A stretch of DNA of 26,066 nt from Rhodospirillaceae bacterium CCH5-H10 (GCA_001557035.1 LSKJ01000780.1:1-26066); one strand, 5' to 3'. Counted from the stretch's first letter, positions 16,244 to 24,005 are shown. Made by a program: numbers and translations. The notes: generated from the sequence alone by a model not told the origin.

Positions 16244-17770
16244 CTACAGCGCGCCCGGCGCCGGGCCGCGCGCCACCTTGGCGTTGAGCTTCGGCGGATG
16301 GGTGACGATCGACTTCAGCGCCGGCACCGGCTTGCGCAGCTTCCCGATGTTGGGCAGCGGCCGCGCGAGGACCGGGTTGGTCTTGAACGCCTGTTCCATA
16401 GCGTGGGCGGCGCCCAGCACTTCGCCGTCGCCGCGGAAGCGGCCGATGACCTGCAGGCCGAACGGCATCTTCTGGCTGTCGACGCCGCAGGGCAGCGAGA
16501 CGGCGGGATTGGAGGTCAGGGTGACGAAGTACTTGGTCGCCATCCAGTGGTAGTAGGTGCCGAGCTTCTTGCCATCCATCTCGTCGATGTAGAGCTGCTT
16601 CCAGGGGAAGGGCGAGAAGCCGACGGTCGGGCCGATCACCAGGTCGTATTCCTTGTAGATCTCCTGGAAGGCCCGGAAGATGCGGGTCTGCTCGCCGTGC
16701 GCCCAGGCGAAGTCGGCCAGGGTGAGCTTCGCGCCCAGCTCATAGTTTGCGATGATGTTCGGGCCCAGCATCTTGCGATTGTTGGTGTAGGCGTCCTGGT
16801 AGCGCGACAGGAAGCTCACCGCGCGGATCACGTCGAAGCAGCGGTCGGCGCCGCCGTAATCCACGTCCACCTTGTCGAGGCTGCGGAACATCGGCTTCAT
16901 CGCCTTGATCTTCTCGCGGAAGGTCTGGCGGATCGACTTGTCGACCGGCGCGCCGCCGAAATCCTCGGTGTAGGCGACGCGGAGGCTGCCGAGGTCGACC
17001 GGCCACGGCTCGGCATAGGCTTCCGGCTCCAGCGGGAAGCTGAGCGGATCGCTGTCGTGCTGGCCAACCTGTGTCGCGAACAGCAGGCAGACGTCGGCGA
17101 CGTTGCGGCCCATCGGACCCAGCACCGAGATCGGCGTCCAGCCCATGGCGCGGCGCTCGACCGCGACCATGCCGGGCGAGGGGCGGAAGCCAACGATGCC
17201 GCAGAAGGCCGCCGGGTTGCGCAGGCTGCCGCCGGTGTCGGAGCCGGTGCAGACCGGGAGCATGTCGGTTGCCAGAGCCGCCGCCGAGCCGCCGGACGAG
17301 CCGCCGGCGTTCAGCATGGGGTTGAAGGGATTGCCGGTGGCGCCCCAGACCGGGTTGCGGCTGTTCGAGCCCGCGCCGAACTCCGGCACGTTGGTCTTGC
17401 CGACGATGACGGCGCCGGCGGCGCGCACGCGGCCCACCATGACGTTGTCGTAGGCCGGCACGTAGTCGCGATAGAGCGGCGAGCCATAGGTGGTGAGAAG
17501 GTCCTTGGTCTCCTCGAGATCCTTGATGCCGGTCGGCAGGCCGTGCAGCAGCGGCAGGTCGTCCCCACGGCGCACCGCGGCCTCGGCGGCCTTGGCTTCC
17601 TTGCGCGCGCGGTCGACGCACATCGCGGTCACGGCGTTGACGGCGGGGTTCACCTCCTCGATGCGCTCGAGGCAGGCATCGAGCAGCTCGACCGGTGAAA
17701 TCTCCTTGGTGCCGATGCGGCGGCGCATCTCGACCGACGACAGCGAGACCAGCTCGTTCTTGGACATCAT
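16244..17770 (-). CDS. Amidase (amidase-signature family)
   Basis: The enzyme hydrolyses a carboxamide to acid and ammonia or amine through a Ser-cisSer-Lys triad. The 508-residue product has all three residues: Lys83 in LPTGIKD, Ser158 in NAGGSSGGSAAALA, and nucleophile Ser182 in TGSDTGGSLRNPAAFCG. The C-terminal part has NPAVSLPCG and MPFGLQVIGRF, as in aryl or aliphatic amidases of this family. No partner GatB/GatC genes are nearby, so a role as GatA is unlikely. It lies 40 bases downstream of the amidohydrolase on the same strand, and the two are probably one operon. ATG codons at 17770 and 17767 are both possible; GGGGAA is better spaced for the second. Confidence 0.92.
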   Translation of the reverse strand: MMSKNELVSLSSVEMRRRIGTKEISPVELLDACLERIEEVNPAVNAVTAMCVDRARKEAKAAEAAVRRGDDLPLLHGLPTGIKDLEETKDLLTTYGSPLYRDYVPAYDNVMVGRVRAAGAVIVGKTNVPEFGAGSNSRNPVWGATGNPFNPMLNAGGSSGGSAAALATDMLPVCTGSDTGGSLRNPAAFCGIVGFRPSPGMVAVERRAMGWTPISVLGPMGRNVADVCLLFATQVGQHDSDPLSFPLEPEAYAEPWPVDLGSLRVAYTEDFGGAPVDKSIRQTFREKIKAMKPMFRSLDKVDVDYGGADRCFDVIRAVSFLSRYQDAYTNNRKMLGPNIIANYELGAKLTLADFAWAHGEQTRIFRAFQEIYKEYDLVIGPTVGFSPFPWKQLYIDEMDGKKLGTYYHWMATKYFVTLTSNPAVSLPCGVDSQKMPFGLQVIGRFRGDGEVLGAAHAMEQAFKTNPVLARPLPNIGKLRKPVPALKSIVTHPPKLNAKVARGPAPGAL

Positions 17771-17810
17771 TTCCCCTTTTTCAGAAACGCTTCAGTTCAC
17801 TGGATGAAAG

Positions 17811-19052
17811 TCAGGGCCGGTGCAACTCGACCGGCGTGCGGGTGACGGTGCGGCGGCCGTTCTTGTAGGCGGCGAGCACGGGCGCGATGGTCCTGAGCGC
17901 CATGACCGCATCCGGCGCGTCGAGCACGACGAGGTCCGCGGGACCGCCGACGGCGATGCCGTAATCGTCCTTGCGCATCAGCTTTGCGGCCGAGGAGGTC
18001 GTCATGTCCCACAGCGCCTTCACCTCGTCGTCGTTGGCGCGCTGGGTGACGATGGCGTGCATGTTGACCTGGCGCAGCAGCTGGCCGTCGCCGAACGGCG
18101 TGAACGGATTGAGGATGTTGTTGGAGGCGACCGAGCAGGTGACGCCGCGCTCGGTGAGGAAATTCAGGTCGAGGACGTTGCGCGGCACGTTGTGGTCGGT
18201 GTGCCGCCCGCCGAGATAGAGATCGGTGGCGGTCAGCACCGTCGCGGCGACGCCGGTATCGGCCATGCGCCGGGCGACCTTGTCGAGATCCTTGAACGGC
18301 ATGGTCGCGAGCTTGCCGACATGGCCGACGGCGACCCGGCCGCCCCATTTGTATTTCTCGGCGAGATCGCAGACCAGCAGCGTGTCGAGATGCTCGGCGG
18401 TCGGACCGCTGTCGACATGCATGTCGATGTCGGCATCGAATTCGCGCGCCAGTTCGAAGACGCGATGGATCTGGGCCGCGCTGTCGCTGTCGTAGCTCGG
18501 CGCCGCGCCGACGACCCTCGCGCCGTTCTTCAAAGCCTCGACCATCAGCTCGTCGGTACCCGGATTGTTGGTCAGGCCTTCCTGCGGCATGACGCAGAGC
18601 TCGATGTCGATCGCCCACTTGTACTTGTCGACCAGGGCCTTCACGCCCTCGAAGCCGCGCATCCCGATCTTGGGATCGACCTCGCAATGGGGCCGCATGC
18701 GGGTGGCGCCGTGGCTGATGCACTTCTCGATGGTGGCCGAGGCACGCTCGATCACGTCCTCGACGGTCATCGTGTGCTTCACGGCCGACACGCGCTCCAT
18801 CGCGAGGTGCGGCATGCGCCTGGTATTGTGCTCGCAGCGACCCAGGATGCAGGCCTTGTCGAGATGGATGTGGGTGTCGACGAAGCCCGAACAGACCAGC
18901 CGGCCATGACCCTTGTATTCTTCCCGGGCGCTGCCGCCGAGCTTCGGGGCGATGACGGCGATGCGGCCCTGGCTTACACCGATATCGGTGGTCGGTTGAT
19001 CGGGAGCGCTGTCGGCGAGCCGCACGTCGCGCAGGACAAGGTCGAAATCCAT
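17811..19052 (-). CDS. Cytosine-deaminase-like amidohydrolase with altered active site
   Basis: The 413-residue protein belongs to the metal-dependent amidohydrolase superfamily, closest in layout to CodA/AtzC-type enzymes acting on ring C-N bonds. Metal ligands visible are His61 and His63 (DTHIHLDK), His212 (DMHVDSG) and His244 (VGHVGK), each within two residues of the E. coli CodA positions. However, CodA Glu217 corresponds to Ser215 here. The CodA HDD motif (Asp313) aligns with SNN at 310-312 in the SNNILNPFTPFGDG segment. Cytosine deaminase activity is therefore unlikely, and the true reaction is open. The ATG at 19052 is chosen because GGAG sits five bases before it; the frame opens 19 codons earlier without such a site. 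Confidence 0.85.
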   Translation of the reverse strand: MDFDLVLRDVRLADSAPDQPTTDIGVSQGRIAVIAPKLGGSAREEYKGHGRLVCSGFVDTHIHLDKACILGRCEHNTRRMPHLAMERVSAVKHTMTVEDVIERASATIEKCISHGATRMRPHCEVDPKIGMRGFEGVKALVDKYKWAIDIELCVMPQEGLTNNPGTDELMVEALKNGARVVGAAPSYDSDSAAQIHRVFELAREFDADIDMHVDSGPTAEHLDTLLVCDLAEKYKWGGRVAVGHVGKLATMPFKDLDKVARRMADTGVAATVLTATDLYLGGRHTDHNVPRNVLDLNFLTERGVTCSVASNNILNPFTPFGDGQLLRQVNMHAIVTQRANDDEVKALWDMTTSSAAKLMRKDDYGIAVGGPADLVVLDAPDAVMALRTIAPVLAAYKNGRRTVTRTPVELHRP

Positions 19053-19097
19053 CATCACTCCAGTTGCCGGCGGCGGCCGGCACGCATGTTGCACCAT

Positions 19098-19124
19098 GCC
19101 GTCGGCCAATAACAGTCCGACGGC
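19098..19124. promoter_or_regulatory. Perfect inverted repeat in the divergent intergenic gap (putative operator)
   Basis: GCCGTCGG (19098-19105) and CCGACGGC (19117-19124) are perfect 8-base inverted arms around an 11-base AT-richer spacer. Centre-to-centre spacing is about two helical turns. The repeat lies between the divergent amidohydrolase (start 19052) and Bug receptor (start 19146) genes, where one regulator could control both operons. It could instead fold as a leader hairpin. Confidence 0.5.
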
Positions 19125-19145
19125 CCCGGAGGCTCAGCAAGAACC

Positions 19146-20132
19146 ATGCTTTCCCGACGTCATCTCCTGCTCGCCGGCACCGCCGCCGCCCTGTCTCCGA
19201 GCCTGGCCGCTGGCCAGACCGCGGCTCCTGCGCCGTGGCCGACCAAGCCGATCCGCTGGATCGTGAACTTCCCGCCCGCGGGCGCGGCCGACATCATGTC
19301 GCGAGCGCTGGCGGAATATTTCGGCACGAAGCTCGGCCAGCCGATCGTCGTCGAGAACAAGCCCGGCGCCGGCGGCATGCTGGGCGCCGACATCGTCGCC
19401 AAGGCGCGCGGCGATGCCCACATCGTGATGATCTCCAGCGCGGCCTCGCACGGGATCGGACCCGTTCTCTACAAGGACGTGCCCTACGATCCGCTGGCCG
19501 ACTTCACGCACATCCATCTGGTCGGCACCTTCCCGACCGTGCTGGCCGTCAACGGCACCTCGCCCATCACCTCGGCGAAGGAGCTGATCGACATGGCGCG
19601 CGCCAAGCCGGGCGAGATCACCTACGGCTCGGGCGGCAACGGCACGATGAACCACCTGGTCGGCCAGTTGCTCGCGCTCTCGACCAAGACGCAGCTCACG
19701 CACATTCCCTATCGCGGCTCGGCACCAGCGATGAACGACCTGATGGGTGGCCAGATCACCGCGCTGATGGAGAGTCTGCCGACGGCGACGGGATATTTCA
19801 CCTCCGGGCGCATAAAGCCGCTGGCGGTGAGTGAGGATCGGCGCGCGCCGACCCTGCCGGACGTGCCGACCTTTCGCGAGGCGGGATTTCCCGACGTCGT
19901 GGCGACGAACTGGTTCGGCTTCTCCGCGCCGGCCGGCATCCCGCCCGAAATCGCCAAGCGATGGGAGGTGGAAATCGCCGCGGCCTTGCAAAGCGCGGAG
20001 ATCAAGGAGCGTTTCGACAAGCTCGGCATCCGTCCCGGCACGCTGGGATCGCAGGGCTTCACCGCGTTGATCGCCAAGGAGCTGCCGCGGTGGCGCGAGG
20101 TGATCAGGGAAGGAAATATCCGCGCAGACTAA
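19146..20132 (+). CDS. Bug/TctC-type periplasmic solute-binding receptor (copy 1)
   Basis: Bug receptors bind organic acids or related compounds in the periplasm, usually for tripartite tricarboxylate transporters. The 328-residue product has a signal peptide with a twin-Arg-like start (SRRHLLLAG, residues 3-11) and cleavage near AAGQ. Family landmarks are KPIRWIVNFPPAGAADIMSR, VENKPGAGG, YGSGGNGTMNHL, THIPYRGSAPAMNDLMGGQI and APAGIPPEIAKRW. The ligand is usually held by loops around PPAG and by main-chain contacts, so specificity cannot be read. No TctA/TctB membrane subunits are in the window. It leads the plus-strand operon opposite the amidohydrolase. A GGAGG lies 13 bases before the ATG, which is longer than ideal. 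Confidence 0.92.
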   Translation: MLSRRHLLLAGTAAALSPSLAAGQTAAPAPWPTKPIRWIVNFPPAGAADIMSRALAEYFGTKLGQPIVVENKPGAGGMLGADIVAKARGDAHIVMISSAASHGIGPVLYKDVPYDPLADFTHIHLVGTFPTVLAVNGTSPITSAKELIDMARAKPGEITYGSGGNGTMNHLVGQLLALSTKTQLTHIPYRGSAPAMNDLMGGQITALMESLPTATGYFTSGRIKPLAVSEDRRAPTLPDVPTFREAGFPDVVATNWFGFSAPAGIPPEIAKRWEVEIAAALQSAEIKERFDKLGIRPGTLGSQGFTALIAKELPRWREVIREGNIRAD

Positions 20133-20179
20133 TTGCCTGAGGCGCCGCTTCCGGCACAATGCGCGCCGGAGGAAATCAA

Positions 20180-21340
20180 ATGGTGCATCCGCTTCGCGAC
20201 AAGGCGGCGGTGAGCGGCATTGGCGAGACCGCGTACACGCGCGGCACGTCCAAGAGCGGGCTCGCGCTGCAACTGGAGGCCAGTCTCAAGGCACTCGACG
20301 ATGCCGGCATCGATCCGCGCGATGTCGATGGGGTCATTCCCTATTTTCCGGGCGGCGCCATCGCCGAGGACTTCATCGCCAATCTCGGCCTGAAGGATCT
20401 CACGCTTTCGGCCTTCATCCCGATGGGCGGCGCCACCTGCGTGGCCGCCATCCAGATGGCGGCGATGGCGGTGACGACCGGCGTCTGCAAACACGTGCTG
20501 ATCTCGGTCGGTCGTACGGGCTATTCCGGCCAGCGCGTCTCGACGCGCTTGCAGCAGTTCCCGGTGTTCGCGCAGGCCGCCGAGTTCGAAGCGCCGATCG
20601 GCATGTTCGCACCCGCGCAGCTCTATGCCCAGGGCGCGCGCCGTCACATGGAACTCTACGGCACGACGGCGCGCCAGATGGCGGAAGTGGCGGTCGTCAC
20701 GCGCCAGCATGCGATCCTGAATGGCAACGTGGTGATGAACAAGCCGCTCACCGTCGAGGACCATCACGCCTCGCGCATGATCGCCGATCCGTTCCGGCTG
20801 TTCGACTGCAGCCTGGAGAGCGACGGCGGTGCCGCCGTGGTCATCAGCGCCACGGAGCGCGCGAAGGATCTCAAGAAGCCGCTGGTCACGATCGCCGGCA
20901 CGGCCGAGGGCCATCCCGATTCGCCGGCCTCGATCGCGCAGCGTCCCGATATCCTGGACTTCGGTCTCGTCAAATCCGCGCCGCGCGCCTTCGCGATGGC
21001 CGGCGTCGGACCGAAGGACATCGACGTTGCCGAGATCTACGACTGCTTCACCTTCACGGTGATCCGCCAGCTCGAGATCCTGGGATTCTGCAAACCGGGC
21101 GAAGGTGGCCCGTTCGTGATGGACGGCCGCATCGCGCTGGGCGGCGAACTTCCGATCAACACCCATGGCGGACTCTTGAGCCAGGGTCATGTGGTGGGCC
21201 TCAACCATGTGATCGAGTTGACGCGCCAGCTTCGCCGCGAGGCCGGCAAGGCACAGGTGAAGGATGCCGAGCTGGGGCTCGTCACCGGCTACGGCGACAT
21301 GGGTGACGGTTCGATCGCGATCCTGAAGAGGGCAGCATGA
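20180..21340 (+). CDS. Thiolase-like protein (SCP-x/Ltp2-type), degenerate active site
   Basis: The 386-residue protein has the thiolase fold but is closer to lipid-transfer/SCP2-type thiolases and Ltp2 aldolases than to classical acetyl-CoA acetyltransferases. It begins AVSGIGETAYTRG. GATC with Cys87 occupies the usual nucleophile region, EIYDCFTF lies near 285-292, and NTHGGLLSQGH (327-337) supplies the His of the GH motif. Near the C-terminus, where classical thiolases have a second Cys (CxGxG), it reads VTGYGDMGDGS, so that Cys is missing. The ATG at 20180 follows GGAGG by seven bases. Its stop overlaps the next start (ATGA). With the DUF35 partner, it probably acts as an acyl-CoA thiolase or retro-aldolase. 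Confidence 0.85.
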   Translation: MVHPLRDKAAVSGIGETAYTRGTSKSGLALQLEASLKALDDAGIDPRDVDGVIPYFPGGAIAEDFIANLGLKDLTLSAFIPMGGATCVAAIQMAAMAVTTGVCKHVLISVGRTGYSGQRVSTRLQQFPVFAQAAEFEAPIGMFAPAQLYAQGARRHMELYGTTARQMAEVAVVTRQHAILNGNVVMNKPLTVEDHHASRMIADPFRLFDCSLESDGGAAVVISATERAKDLKKPLVTIAGTAEGHPDSPASIAQRPDILDFGLVKSAPRAFAMAGVGPKDIDVAEIYDCFTFTVIRQLEILGFCKPGEGGPFVMDGRIALGGELPINTHGGLLSQGHVVGLNHVIELTRQLRREAGKAQVKDAELGLVTGYGDMGDGSIAILKRAA

Positions 21341-21774
21341 GCCAGGCTCCGATATCGGCCGCCGTGCCGCCCGCGCCCGAACGCCCGCTGCCGACGCCGA
21401 CGCGCGAGAGCCAGCCCTTCTGGGACGGCATGCGCGAAGGCCGCTTCCTGCTGCAGCACTGCTCGTCCTGCGGCAAGGTCCGGCACTACCCACGGCCCGT
21501 CTGTTCGCACTGCTTCTCGATGGAGAGCGAGTTCAAGGAAGCGCCGCTGGGCGGCACCCTCCATGCCTGGACGGTGTGCCACCATCCGTTCAACTTCTTC
21601 TTCAAGGCATCGGCGCCCTACATCGTGGCGCTGGTCGACATGGACGCCGGCGTGCGCGTGAACGCGCAGCTGCACGGCGTGCCCGAGGCGGCGCTGAAGA
21701 TCGGGCTGCGTGTGAAGCTCGGCTTCGAGCCGGTCAACAAAGAGGTGACGCTGCCCGTCTTCGTCGCCGAATAG
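21337..21774 (+). CDS. Zn-ribbon OB-fold (DUF35/ChsH2-type) partner protein
   Basis: The 145-residue product has an N-terminal rubredoxin-like Zn-ribbon with Cys42, Cys45, Cys56 and Cys59 (CSSC and CSHC) and a C-terminal OB fold with GGTLHAWTVCHHP and APYIVALVDMD. DUF35 proteins pair with thiolase-like enzymes. In steroid side-chain degradation the ChsH2 DUF35 domain binds Ltp2, and in archaea a homolog bridges thiolase and HMG-CoA synthase. The ATG overlaps the thiolase stop (ATGA at 21337-21340), strongly suggesting a 1:1 complex. An adjacent enoyl-CoA hydratase-like (MaoC) partner, as in the steroid systems, is absent. Its role is probably to hold or channel the acyl-CoA. Confidence 0.9.
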   Translation: MSQAPISAAVPPAPERPLPTPTRESQPFWDGMREGRFLLQHCSSCGKVRHYPRPVCSHCFSMESEFKEAPLGGTLHAWTVCHHPFNFFFKASAPYIVALVDMDAGVRVNAQLHGVPEAALKIGLRVKLGFEPVNKEVTLPVFVAE

Positions 21775-21797
21775 AGAAATCCTGGGAGGAAGTTGAA

Positions 21798-22769
21798 ATG
21801 AAGCGTTCTGTTTTCGTGGCGTCGGCATTCGCCGCGCTGGTCCTGCCGTTTGCCGCCTCGGCCCAGACCGACTGGCCGCAGAAGCCGGTTTCGCTGGTCG
21901 TGCCCTATCCGCCGGGCGGCGTGAACGACGCCGTGGCCCGCGTCTATGCCGAGAAGCTTTCGACCGAACTCGGCAAGCCGTTCATCGTCGACAACCGCGC
22001 CGGCGCGGCCACCACCGTGGCGTCCAACTTCGTCGCCAAGGCCGCGCCCGACGGTTACACGATCTACGCCGCCGGCACGTCGCTGATCATCAATCCGACG
22101 CTCACGGGCCAGGTGCAGTACGACCCGAACAAGAGCTTCGAGCTCGTGTCGCTGATGTCGTTCACGCCCTTCATCCTGCACGTCAACTCGGAGTTCCCAG
22201 CCAAGAACATGGCCGAGCTGATCGCCTACGTGAAGGCCAATCCCGGCAAGTTCAACATCGCAAGCTCGGGCATCGGCGCGACCAACCATCTCGCCGCCGA
22301 GCTGCTGAAGGCGCAGGCCGGACTCAACATCACGCATGTTCCCTACAAGGGCGGCGCGCAGGCCGGCCAGGACGTGGCCTCGGGCCAGGCGCAGATGATG
22401 TTCTCGGCCGCCCTCGAGGCCAAGCCGGTGCTGGCGACGGGCCGCACCAGGGCCATCGCCATCTCGAGCCTGAAGCGCTCGCCCGCGTTCCCCGATATCC
22501 CGACCGTTGTCGAGGCGGCGGGATTGCCGGACTTCGAGGCGGTGTTCTGGCAGGGCATGGTCGTGCCGGCCGGCACGCCCAAGGCGATCGTCGACAAGCT
22601 GCAGAAGGCGATCGCCAAGATCGCCGCCGAGCCAGAGATGATCGAGCGCTTCAAGCCGCAGGGCGTCGAGATCCGCTCCTCCACGCCGGCCGAGTTCAAG
22701 ACCTTCCTCGGCAAGGAGGAGAAGCGCTGGACGACTCTGATCAAGGAACAGAACATCAAGCCGGAGTAG
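21798..22769 (+). CDS. Bug/TctC-type periplasmic solute-binding receptor (copy 2)
   Basis: This is a second extracytoplasmic receptor of the Bug family, 323 residues long. A Sec signal peptide ends FAASAQ near residue 22. Landmarks are KPVSLVVPYPPGGVNDAVAR, VDNRAGAATTVASNFVAKAAPDGYT, NIASSGIGATNHLAAELL, THVPYKGGAQAGQDVASGQ and VPAGTPKAIVDKL. It is clearly divergent from copy 1 (an FPPAG versus YPPGG ligand loop), so the two probably bind different ligands. GGGAGGAA precedes the ATG at 21798 with good spacing, and this fixes the start well downstream of the open frame. It is the last gene of the operon and ends 27 bases before the family A palindrome. No membrane subunits of the transporter are adjacent. 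Confidence 0.92.
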   Translation: MKRSVFVASAFAALVLPFAASAQTDWPQKPVSLVVPYPPGGVNDAVARVYAEKLSTELGKPFIVDNRAGAATTVASNFVAKAAPDGYTIYAAGTSLIINPTLTGQVQYDPNKSFELVSLMSFTPFILHVNSEFPAKNMAELIAYVKANPGKFNIASSGIGATNHLAAELLKAQAGLNITHVPYKGGAQAGQDVASGQAQMMFSAALEAKPVLATGRTRAIAISSLKRSPAFPDIPTVVEAAGLPDFEAVFWQGMVVPAGTPKAIVDKLQKAIAKIAAEPEMIERFKPQGVEIRSSTPAEFKTFLGKEEKRWTTLIKEQNIKPE

Positions 22770-22796
22770 GGCGTCAGCCCCATGGCAATCTACAGA

Positions 22797-22903
22797 CCTC
22801 ACCCTGAGGAGCCTCGCAAAGCGAGGCGTCTCGAAGGGTGGGCAACACCAAGGCTGTAGCCGACCCTTCGAGACGCGCCCTATGGGCGCTCCTCAGGGTG
22901 AGG
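22797..22903. repeat. Palindromic intergenic repeat, family A copy 2
   Basis: This 107-base element is related to 6471-6576. The outer arms are CCTCACCCTGAGGAG and CTCCTCAGGGTGAGG, and the inner blocks CGTCTCGAAGGGTGGG and CGACCCTTCGAGACG. Side hairpins are CCTCGC-AAA-GCGAGG on the left and GCGCCC-TAT-GGGCGC on the right. It fills most of the gap between the convergent Bug receptor and alkB genes, where it could terminate transcription from both sides. Confidence 0.92.
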
Positions 22904-22927
22904 TGGATGAATTGGTCGAGCGCTTCT

Positions 22928-23569
22928 CTAAAGCGCCTTACGCAGCGTTAGATTGAAGCGGCGGGCTCCGGTCATCGGATGCTCGCCGTTTTTCAAGGTG
23001 AGCACGCCGTGGTGGAAAAGGCGTGACGGGCCGCCCCACACCACGACGTCGCCATGCCCGAGCGCCACGCGACGCACCGGGTCGGAGCGCTTGGGGCCAC
23101 CGAACTGGAAGGTGGCGGGCAGACCCAGCGAGACCGACACGATGGGATGGGCATAGTCGGCCTCGTCCTTGTCCTGATGCAGCGACAGCTTCGCGCCGGG
23201 TTCGTAGCGGTTGATCAGGCAGGCATCGGGCACGAAGTTCGCGAACCCCGCGGCACCCGCGGCTTCGCCGGCGAGCGCGAGAAAAGCCGGCGGCAGCGCG
23301 GGCCACGGCGCGCCGCCTTGCGGGTCATGCGCTTGGTAGCGATAGCCCGACCGGTCGGTGACCCAGCCGGCCGTGCCGCAATTGGTCATCGCCACCGACA
23401 TCTCGAAGCCGCCCGGCGTCACCATGTGCCGGAAGGGCGCTCGGGCTGCGATCTCCTCGATCGCCGCCAGCAGCTCGACATCACGCTTTTGTGCGAATCC
23501 CCGAAACACCGTAGCGCCGGGCCCCAGCGCCTCCGTTCCGCCATCTGCGTCGAACAGGCTCAATCTCAT
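22928..23569 (-). CDS. alkB: AlkB, Fe(II)/2-oxoglutarate DNA-repair dioxygenase
   Basis: AlkB oxidatively removes 1-methyladenine and 3-methylcytosine lesions from DNA and RNA. The 213-residue product aligns almost without gaps to E. coli AlkB: iron ligands His131 and Asp133 (LHQDKDE) and His187 (LFHHGV), and 2-oxoglutarate-binding Arg204 and Arg210 (RRFNLTLR), all at the same numbers. CLINRYEPGAKLSLHQDKDE and VSVSLGLPATFQFGG are also typical. No ada gene is adjacent, so adaptive-response control is not evident here. The start lies 46 bases from the divergent cytochrome gene, with no clear Shine-Dalgarno. It is convergent with the operon at 19146-22769. Confidence 0.95.
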   Translation of the reverse strand: MRLSLFDADGGTEALGPGATVFRGFAQKRDVELLAAIEEIAARAPFRHMVTPGGFEMSVAMTNCGTAGWVTDRSGYRYQAHDPQGGAPWPALPPAFLALAGEAAGAAGFANFVPDACLINRYEPGAKLSLHQDKDEADYAHPIVSVSLGLPATFQFGGPKRSDPVRRVALGHGDVVVWGGPSRLFHHGVLTLKNGEHPMTGARRFNLTLRKAL

Positions 23570-23615
23570 CGGTCAGATATAGGGCATCCTCTGGCGGAAC
23601 ATCAGGAGTAGCGTG

Positions 23616-24005
23616 ATGAGGAATTGGATCACTGCCGCCGCTGTGATCGTCGCCGGCATGGCGACCGCGGGCGGTCCGGCCGCCGCGCAATCCGGCGAGG
23701 CCTCGAAGGGCCAGCGCGTCTTCAACACCCAGTGCAAGGCCTGTCACACGGTGGAGAAGGACGGCACGAGCCACACCGGCCCCAACCTGCACGGCCTGTT
23801 CGGCCGCAAGGCCGGCACCGGCGGCGGCTACGAGTCTTCCGACGCCATGAAGAATTCGGGCATCGTCTGGGACGACACGACGGTCGCCGAATACAGCCGC
23901 GATCCCAAGGGCAAGGTGCCGGGCACCAAGATGCTCTACAACGGCGTCAAGAATGCTGGCCAGCTCGCCGACCTCGTCGCCTATCTCAAGGAAGCGACGA
24001 AGTAG
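23616..24005 (+). CDS. Monohaem class I cytochrome c (c2/c550-like), periplasmic
   Basis: This is a periplasmic electron carrier of 129 residues. The signal peptide covers about residues 1-24 (ending GGPAAA). The haem site is CKACH at 40-44 with His44 as an axial ligand, and the other ligand is probably Met106 in VPGTKMLYNGVKN. GPNLHGLFGRKAGT and the C-terminal helix LADLVAYLKEATK are standard for alphaproteobacterial cytochrome c2-like proteins. The frame also opens with a GTG one codon earlier; AGGAG is seven bases from the ATG at 23616, which is preferred. The stop abuts the stop of the convergent gene at 24006 with no bases between them. Confidence 0.93.
   Translation: MRNWITAAAVIVAGMATAGGPAAAQSGEASKGQRVFNTQCKACHTVEKDGTSHTGPNLHGLFGRKAGTGGGYESSDAMKNSGIVWDDTTVAEYSRDPKGKVPGTKMLYNGVKNAGQLADLVAYLKEATK

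Noticed and set aside
16244..17770. GatA subunit of the glutamyl-tRNA amidotransferase.
   Set aside because: No gatB or gatC neighbours are present, and the gene lies in a catabolic operon with an amidohydrolase. The amidase-signature family is broad, so the generic call is safer.
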